Source of the DNA: HGM10836 sp045580645
GTDB taxonomy: Bacteria > Bacillota_I > Bacilli_A > RF39 > UBA660
DNA length: 8,664 nucleotides
NCBI GenBank assembly: GCA_045580645.1
Contig: JAZNOG010000060.1
Span: forward strand, 1 to 8,664
Direction: 5' to 3'
In this document: one piece after another, positions 5,477 to 8,664 of the stretch
Numbering within the stretch: position 1 is the first letter of the stretch
Layout: each line of letters opens with the position of its first letter
Program-made: the position numbers and the translations under genes
Notes under the pieces: model-generated
The model's input: the letters and a program-made list of their open reading frames with translations, nothing else
What the model was told of the DNA's origin: nothing
Databases searched by the model: none

Positions 5477-6468
5477 TGTTCTCTAAAGATTATGGAATAG
5501 ATTTGGGAACAGTAAATATTCTGGTATATTCGAAAGAAGACGGAATAATTTTAGATGAACCAAGTGTCTTGATATATGATGAAGAAAATAAAAGACCTAT
5601 AGCGTTTGGCAAAGAAGCAAATGAAATGCTTGGAAGAACGCCTGGGAAAATAAAAGCAATAAAACCAATGAAAGATGGAGTAATTGCAGATTTTGAAATG
5701 GTAGAAACTTTGCTTGATTATCTTTTAAAAAAAATAAATATAAAAAATAAAATGTTTAAACCAAGAATAATAATATGTTGCCCATCTAATATTACTAAAG
5801 TAGAAAAAAATGCAATTAAAGAAGCGGCAGAAAGAATAGGAGCAAAAAAAGTATTTGTAGAAGAAGAACCAAAAGTCGCTGCTTTAGGAGCAGGGTTAGA
5901 CATAGGCAAACCAAAAGGAACAATGATAGTAGATATAGGTGGAGGAACAACAGATATAGCAGTTTTATCCCTTGGAGATATCGTAACAAGTTTGTCAATA
6001 AAAACAGCAGGCAATTTATTTGATGAAAATATAATAAACTTCATAAAACAAAAACATAAACTTTTAATTGGAGAAAAAACAGCAGAAAATATAAAAAAGG
6101 GAATTGGAACAGCAAAAAAAACTCCAAAAAAAGAAAAAATGGATATAAGGGGTAGGGATTTAATTGGAGGACTACCTAAAACAATTACAATAACAAGCGA
6201 TGAAATAGAAGAAGCACTGCGAGAAAGTGTTAAAAAAATTATTTCCGCTACAAAAGAAGTTTTGGAACAAACACCCCCAGAATTATCCTCAGATATAATG
6301 GAAAATGGAATAACATTAACAGGTGGTGGAGCGTTACTAAAGGACTTAAAAGAGGTTATGCAAGAAGAGTTAAAAGTTCCGGTTTATATTGCAGAAGATC
6401 CCTTATTTTGCGTAGCAAAAGGAACAGGAATTTTATTAGAAAAAATCAACTATGTAGATAAAGATTAA
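5476..6468 (+). CDS. mbl: Rod-shape actin homologue, Mbl type of MreB
   Basis: A 330-aa bacterial actin that polymerises on the inner membrane face and guides lateral cell-wall synthesis. Landmarks are phosphate loop 1 GIDLGTVN (7-14), GVIADFE (68-74), CCPSNIT (101-107), EEEPKVAALGAG (129-140), phosphate loop 2 DIGGGTTDIA (153-162), IKTAG (175-179), KLLIGEKTAE (195-204), IRGRDLIGGLP (224-234), TPPELSSDI (266-274) and the adenosine motif TGGGALL (282-288). The MFSKDYGIDLGT start and EEEPKVA, rather than the EEPMAA of MreB proper, point to the Mbl paralogue. Length is normal. The ATG shares its A with the spoIIQ-like stop and has only a weak AGGT upstream, so initiation probably depends on translational coupling. 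In B. subtilis mbl lies in the same chromosomal neighbourhood as murAA and ywzB. Confidence 0.95.
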   Translation: MFSKDYGIDLGTVNILVYSKEDGIILDEPSVLIYDEENKRPIAFGKEANEMLGRTPGKIKAIKPMKDGVIADFEMVETLLDYLLKKINIKNKMFKPRIIICCPSNITKVEKNAIKEAAERIGAKKVFVEEEPKVAALGAGLDIGKPKGTMIVDIGGGTTDIAVLSLGDIVTSLSIKTAGNLFDENIINFIKQKHKLLIGEKTAENIKKGIGTAKKTPKKEKMDIRGRDLIGGLPKTITITSDEIEEALRESVKKIISATKEVLEQTPPELSSDIMENGITLTGGGALLKDLKEVMQEELKVPVYIAEDPLFCVAKGTGILLEKINYVDKD

Positions 6469-6485
6469 AAATTATAAAAAATAAT

Positions 6486-6516
6486 GAAAGTAAATTTAAT
6501 ATTTGCTTTCTTTTTT
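6486..6516 (+). terminator. Intrinsic terminator after mbl
   Basis: GAAAGTAAAT (6486-6495) pairs with ATTTGCTTTC (6501-6510), ten pairs with one T-G wobble, around the loop TTAAT, followed by six T bases at 6511-6516. It ends the rpiB-mbl unit. Confidence 0.9.
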
Positions 6517-6522
6517 ACAAAA

Positions 6523-6551
6523 TTTACAAAATAATTAAAACATGATATAAT
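6523..6551 (+). promoter_or_regulatory. tagO: Sigma-A promoter of the tagO-like gene
   Basis: TTTACA at 6523-6528 (five of six matches to TTGACA) and TATAAT at 6546-6551 are 17 bases apart, and TGA precedes the -10, making an extended -10. Transcription should start near 6558, leaving a leader of about ten bases that consists mostly of the AGGTGG SD. Confidence 0.85.
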
Positions 6552-6568
6552 AACAACTAGGTGGTTAT

Positions 6569-7621
6569 ATGTTAGATTTAACAAATTACAAACATATTAT
6601 ATTAATAATTTTAACATGTTTAATATTTACATTAGCAATAACTTTTTACATTAAAAAAATAGCAAAACATATTGGAGCAATGGATATTCCTAATAAAAGA
6701 AAAGTGCATAAAAAACCAATGCCAAGGCTAGGTGGATTAGGAATATTTTTAGGATTTTTATTTGGATATATGCTCTTTGGAGTTCATAGCATCCAAATGA
6801 ATTCGATTTTAATAGGAGGCTTTATTATTATATTAGTAGGCGTAATAGATGATATAAGACCTCTAGATGCAAAAACAAAATTATTAGGACAAATAATTGC
6901 AGCATGTGTTTTGATTTTTTATGGGAATATAATTTTAGATAAAATAACAATATTTGGTTTAACAATAAATTTTGGATATTTAGCTTGGTTAATAACAATA
7001 ATATTTGTTCTAGGTTGTATTAATATAATAAATTTAATAGACGGCTTAGATGGCTTATCAAGTGGAACATGTGCAATATTTTACTTAACAATAGGAATAA
7101 TTGCGTTTATTAAAAGCACGATTGGTGGACTCGAAATAACTTTAGCATTTATAATGTTAGGGTCAACTTTAGGATTTTTATATCATAATTTTCACCCAGC
7201 GACAATTTTTTCTGGGGACTCAGGTTCAATGTTCCAAGGATTTATGATAGCAACTATTTCATTATTAGGATTTAAAACAGCAACATTTATTTCGTTTTTC
7301 GTTCCACTTCTAATACTTGGAATACCTATATTAGATACACTATTTGCAATAATACGAAGAATATTAAAAAAACAACCGGTATATCTTCCGGATAAATGTC
7401 ATTTACATCATCAATTATTAAATTTAGGATTATCACATAGAAACACAGTTTTAGCAATTTATGGAATGAATATATTATTTGCGGCAGCCTCCATAATTTA
7501 TATATTAAAAGACAAAACAATAGGAAAATATATATATTTGCTAATATTATTCTTAATACTATGGATAATATTTAGAACTGGAATAATAAAAGAAAAAAAA
7601 GAGAAAGAAACAGAAAAATAA
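6569..7621 (+). CDS. tagO: Undecaprenyl-phosphate GlcNAc-1-phosphate transferase (TagO/WecA family)
   Basis: A 350-aa polytopic enzyme of the MraY/WecA family, which moves a sugar-1-phosphate from a UDP-sugar to undecaprenyl phosphate on the cytoplasmic face. About ten hydrophobic helices are seen. Family motifs are intact: DIPNKRKVHKKPMPRLGG (39-56), VIDD (92-95) with the Mg-binding Asp94-Asp95, NIINLIDGLDGLSSG (152-166), HNFHPATIFSGDSGS (206-220) and the C-terminal CHLHHQLL (277-284), which favours WecA/TagO over MraY. UDP-GlcNAc is the usual substrate, starting wall teichoic acid or another wall glycopolymer. No tag or tar genes lie in the window, so the end product is unknown. The start follows AGGTGG at 6559-6564. 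The C-terminus is Lys/Glu-rich. It is transcribed alone. Confidence 0.93.
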   Translation: MLDLTNYKHIILIILTCLIFTLAITFYIKKIAKHIGAMDIPNKRKVHKKPMPRLGGLGIFLGFLFGYMLFGVHSIQMNSILIGGFIIILVGVIDDIRPLDAKTKLLGQIIAACVLIFYGNIILDKITIFGLTINFGYLAWLITIIFVLGCINIINLIDGLDGLSSGTCAIFYLTIGIIAFIKSTIGGLEITLAFIMLGSTLGFLYHNFHPATIFSGDSGSMFQGFMIATISLLGFKTATFISFFVPLLILGIPILDTLFAIIRRILKKQPVYLPDKCHLHHQLLNLGLSHRNTVLAIYGMNILFAAASIIYILKDKTIGKYIYLLILFLILWIIFRTGIIKEKKEKETEK

Positions 7622-7635
7622 AATCTGTTTTTTTT
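7608..7635 (+). terminator. Intrinsic terminator after the tagO-like gene
   Basis: AAACAGA (7608-7614) pairs with TCTGTTT (7624-7630) around a nine-base A-rich loop that contains the stop codon, followed by a T-run to 7635. Confidence 0.75.
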
Positions 7636-7647
7636 ATAACATTTTCT

Positions 7648-7675
7648 TTGAAAAAAGCATATAAAATGATAAAAT
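7648..7675 (+). promoter_or_regulatory. Promoter of the membrane protein-peptide unit
   Basis: TTGAAA at 7648-7653 (four of six matches) and TAAAAT at 7670-7675 are 16 bases apart, with TGA directly before the -10, giving an extended -10. Transcription should begin near 7682, leaving a leader of roughly 90 bases before the ATG at 7774. Confidence 0.6.
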
Positions 7676-7713
7676 AATTCTAGAAAATGGAAAAAAATGT
7701 CAAAAAAACAATA

Positions 7714-7749
7714 ATTTGCGCATAGATTGCGCATAAAGTTCCGGCAAAT
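7714..7749 (+). promoter_or_regulatory. Leader with twin TGCGCA palindromes
   Basis: Two copies of the self-complementary TGCGCA (7717-7722 and 7728-7733) lie exactly 11 bases apart, about one helical turn, and can also pair with each other as a 6-bp hairpin with loop TAGAT. An outer pair, ATTTGC (7714-7719) and GCAAAT (7744-7749), offers a competing fold. In such AT-rich DNA these GC-rich blocks stand out. They could bind a dimeric regulator or fold as RNA in the ~90-base leader. I do not recognise a known riboswitch. Confidence 0.45.
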
Positions 7750-7773
7750 AAATTATAATGAAGGAGATGTGTT

Positions 7774-8385
7774 ATGAAAGAGTTTTTGAAATGGTTAGGA
7801 ATTAATGAAAAAATTGCAAAAATAGCAGTATGGTTATTTATATTTATGGTTAGTTTAATAATTATAAATGTGTTTTTAGAAAGTATAGGATTTCCATACT
7901 ATAGAATTACTGCAGAAAATTTATCTAAAATAAATTATGGAGTAGTAATAGAATTTATTTTAGGTTGTTTACTAAATCTATTTAATTTTTATGCGACTAT
8001 ACTATTAGTTGTTAAGGTGAAAGATTTTAAGAAAACAATTAAATATGCTATTCTATATTTGACATTGAATATTATTGTTGTAAATATTTTTGACTATGCA
8101 TTATCACAAATTTTTATAATAATTTTTATAATTGGTTATTGTTATTTTTATGGACACAAAAATTGGAAATATATAATTTATGGAACAATTGCATTTATAG
8201 TTAATGCAATTGTTCAATCTGTATGTTATTTATATAAAATTAGATTTGTAAATTATGATGCAATTGGGTTAATAAACAGATTTTTAACGTCACTAGATTA
8301 TTTTATAGTGATGATATTAGTAATAATTATAAAAGAAATATATTTAAAGAAAAGAGGTGAAAATAATGCCAAGATTAACAATTGA
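7774..8385 (+). CDS. Six-helix integral membrane protein of unknown function
   Basis: A 203-aa protein with about six hydrophobic helices (near 15-35, 56-80, 88-108, 111-127, 132-153 and 169-190), a short amphipathic N-terminus (MKEFLKWLGINEKIAK) and a basic C-terminal tail (KKRGENNAK). I do not recognise the family. Size and helix number resemble AgrB peptide-processing proteases and the sensor half of AgrC-type kinases, but the AgrB active site, a His followed a few residues later by Cys, is missing; the only His (128) comes after Cys123. The start follows AAGGAGA at 7761-7767. The last 20 bases overlap the 37-codon peptide gene, in the manner of agrB-agrD pairs. The gene has its own promoter and leader. 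A transporter, immunity protein or peptide-handling protein are all possible. Confidence 0.8.
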   Translation: MKEFLKWLGINEKIAKIAVWLFIFMVSLIIINVFLESIGFPYYRITAENLSKINYGVVIEFILGCLLNLFNFYATILLVVKVKDFKKTIKYAILYLTLNIIVVNIFDYALSQIFIIIFIIGYCYFYGHKNWKYIIYGTIAFIVNAIVQSVCYLYKIRFVNYDAIGLINRFLTSLDYFIVMILVIIIKEIYLKKRGENNAKINN

Positions 8386-8479
8386 TCCGCCTTCATGCTT
8401 CTTATGGTGGCCAAACTTCAAAAAAGAAAAAAGCTTTGCCAAAAAAATGGCAAAAAAATTAGCAAACAAAGTAAAATAG
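8366..8479 (+). CDS. 37-aa cationic peptide overlapping the membrane-protein gene
   Basis: A small gene with a good SD (GAGGTG at 8354-8359, six bases before ATG), starting inside the end of the membrane-protein gene in another frame and ending at TAG 8477-8479. The product has two parts. Residues 1-18 (MPRLTIDPPSCFLWWPNF) hold an acidic, proline-containing stretch, one Cys (11) and an aromatic cluster. Residues 19-37 carry many Lys and no acid other than Glu21, with Phe24, Met28, Leu32 and Val36 spaced every four residues, as in an amphipathic helix. This resembles a secreted signal or antimicrobial peptide, or a membrane-associated small protein. It is not a canonical AgrD, where the helix precedes the Cys core and the tail is acidic. 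The SD, the overlap and the non-random composition support a real gene; the function is unknown. Confidence 0.6.
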   Translation: MPRLTIDPPSCFLWWPNFKKEKSFAKKMAKKLANKVK

Positions 8480-8485
8480 TTTGTA

Positions 8486-8522
8486 GCATTTAAGCATAAA
8501 AAGGGCCCTAATGCTTTAATGC
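8486..8522 (+). repeat. Long hairpin between the peptide gene and the next gene
   Basis: GCATTTAAGCAT (8486-8497) and ATGCTTTAATGC (8511-8522) pair at 11 of 12 positions with one T-T mismatch. The 13-base loop contains the palindrome GGGCCC. Seven A bases follow rather than T bases, so it is not an ordinary terminator on this strand, and the opposite strand also lacks a T-run. It may stabilise the 3' end of the upstream message, act as a processing site, or bind a protein. Confidence 0.7.
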
Positions 8523-8538
8523 AAAAAAAGGTGGTAGT

Positions 8539-8664
8539 ATGGAAGAATTAAAAAACAAAAATCAAAAGAAAAAGAGAAAAAATGGGATATGGTTTTCTAA
8601 CAGTGCAAGTATAGATATATATGCACAAGAACACGCAGCAAAACTTGAAAAGATATTTGAAGAC
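8539..8664 (+). CDS. N-terminal part of an unidentified gene (3' truncated by the window)
   Basis: The frame is open from ATG 8539 to the window edge, giving the first 42 residues. The SD AGGTGG at 8529-8534, four bases before the ATG, supports this start. The N-terminus is very Lys-rich (ELKNKNQKKKRKNG), followed by IWFSNSASIDIYAQE and a probable helix (HAAKLEKIFED). No signal peptide, membrane segment or family motif is visible in this fragment, so I do not assign a function. It lies 59 bases after the peptide gene, with the hairpin at 8486-8522 between them but no clear terminator or promoter, so it may belong to the same transcription unit. Confidence 0.7.
   Translation, partial: MEELKNKNQKKKRKNGIWFSNSASIDIYAQEHAAKLEKIFED

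Noticed and set aside
5718..6044. - strand frames opposite mbl
   Set aside because: Antisense shadows of a conserved actin gene without their own signals.
7754..7759. TATAAT directly before the SD of the 203-aa membrane protein gene
   Set aside because: No -35 at proper spacing (TTGCGC would leave 21 bases), and transcription would begin inside the SD; the promoter at 7648-7675 is a better candidate.
7774..8385. Assignment of the membrane protein as AgrB
   Set aside because: The catalytic His-then-Cys pair of AgrB is absent; the only His follows Cys123, so only the gene layout, not the protein, resembles agrB.
1..8664. CRISPR arrays, tRNA or rRNA genes, insertion sequences, phage genes
   Set aside because: No spaced direct repeats of CRISPR type, no tRNA-like conserved arms, no transposase or phage motifs on either strand were seen.

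Overview
The window is strongly AT-rich, every convincing gene lies on the + strand, Shine-Dalgarno (SD) sites are strong, and short hairpin-plus-T-run terminators separate the transcription units. Gene content points to a low-GC Bacillota (Firmicutes): an Mbl-type actin, a SpoIIQ-like protein, a YwzB/DUF1146 membrane protein, a zinc-type ribosomal protein L31 and a TagO-type phosphotransferase. The gene order echoes the Bacillus subtilis chromosome between the murAB-rpmE area and mbl, which slightly favours a Bacilli-like lineage. I cannot name the organism from sequence alone. No tRNA, rRNA, CRISPR array, transposase or phage gene is visible.

Layout. (1) 1-1802: the acidic C-terminal tail of a truncated gene, then a 512-aa single-pass, cysteine-rich surface protein, closed by a terminator. 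(2) 1782-2347: a monocistronic HAD-type phosphatase gene. (3) 2348-4116: a long murA leader, murA, and rpmE with its own very good promoter and a small leader hairpin. (4) 4100-6516: a tightly packed unit rpiB - YwzB-like gene - spoIIQ-like gene - mbl, with overlaps at rpiB/YwzB and spoIIQ/mbl and a 10-bp hairpin burying the SD of the spoIIQ-like gene. (5) 6523-7635: tagO/wecA-like gene with near-consensus promoter and terminator. (6) 7648-8664: a promoter, a leader with two TGCGCA palindromes, a six-helix membrane protein of unknown function, an overlapping 37-codon cationic peptide gene, a long hairpin, and the start of an unidentified gene that leaves the window.

How the genes fit together. 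The centre is an envelope-building neighbourhood. MurA makes the first committed peptidoglycan precursor, Mbl organises lateral wall synthesis, the SpoIIQ-like protein is an extracellular LytM-fold protein that has lost most catalytic residues, and TagO starts undecaprenyl-linked glycopolymer synthesis. RpiB and L31 are housekeeping passengers. The most open question is the last unit: an unidentified membrane protein translationally overlapping a small, SD-equipped cationic peptide, followed by a hairpin and another unknown gene. It has the layout of a peptide-plus-membrane-partner system but matches no family I can name.
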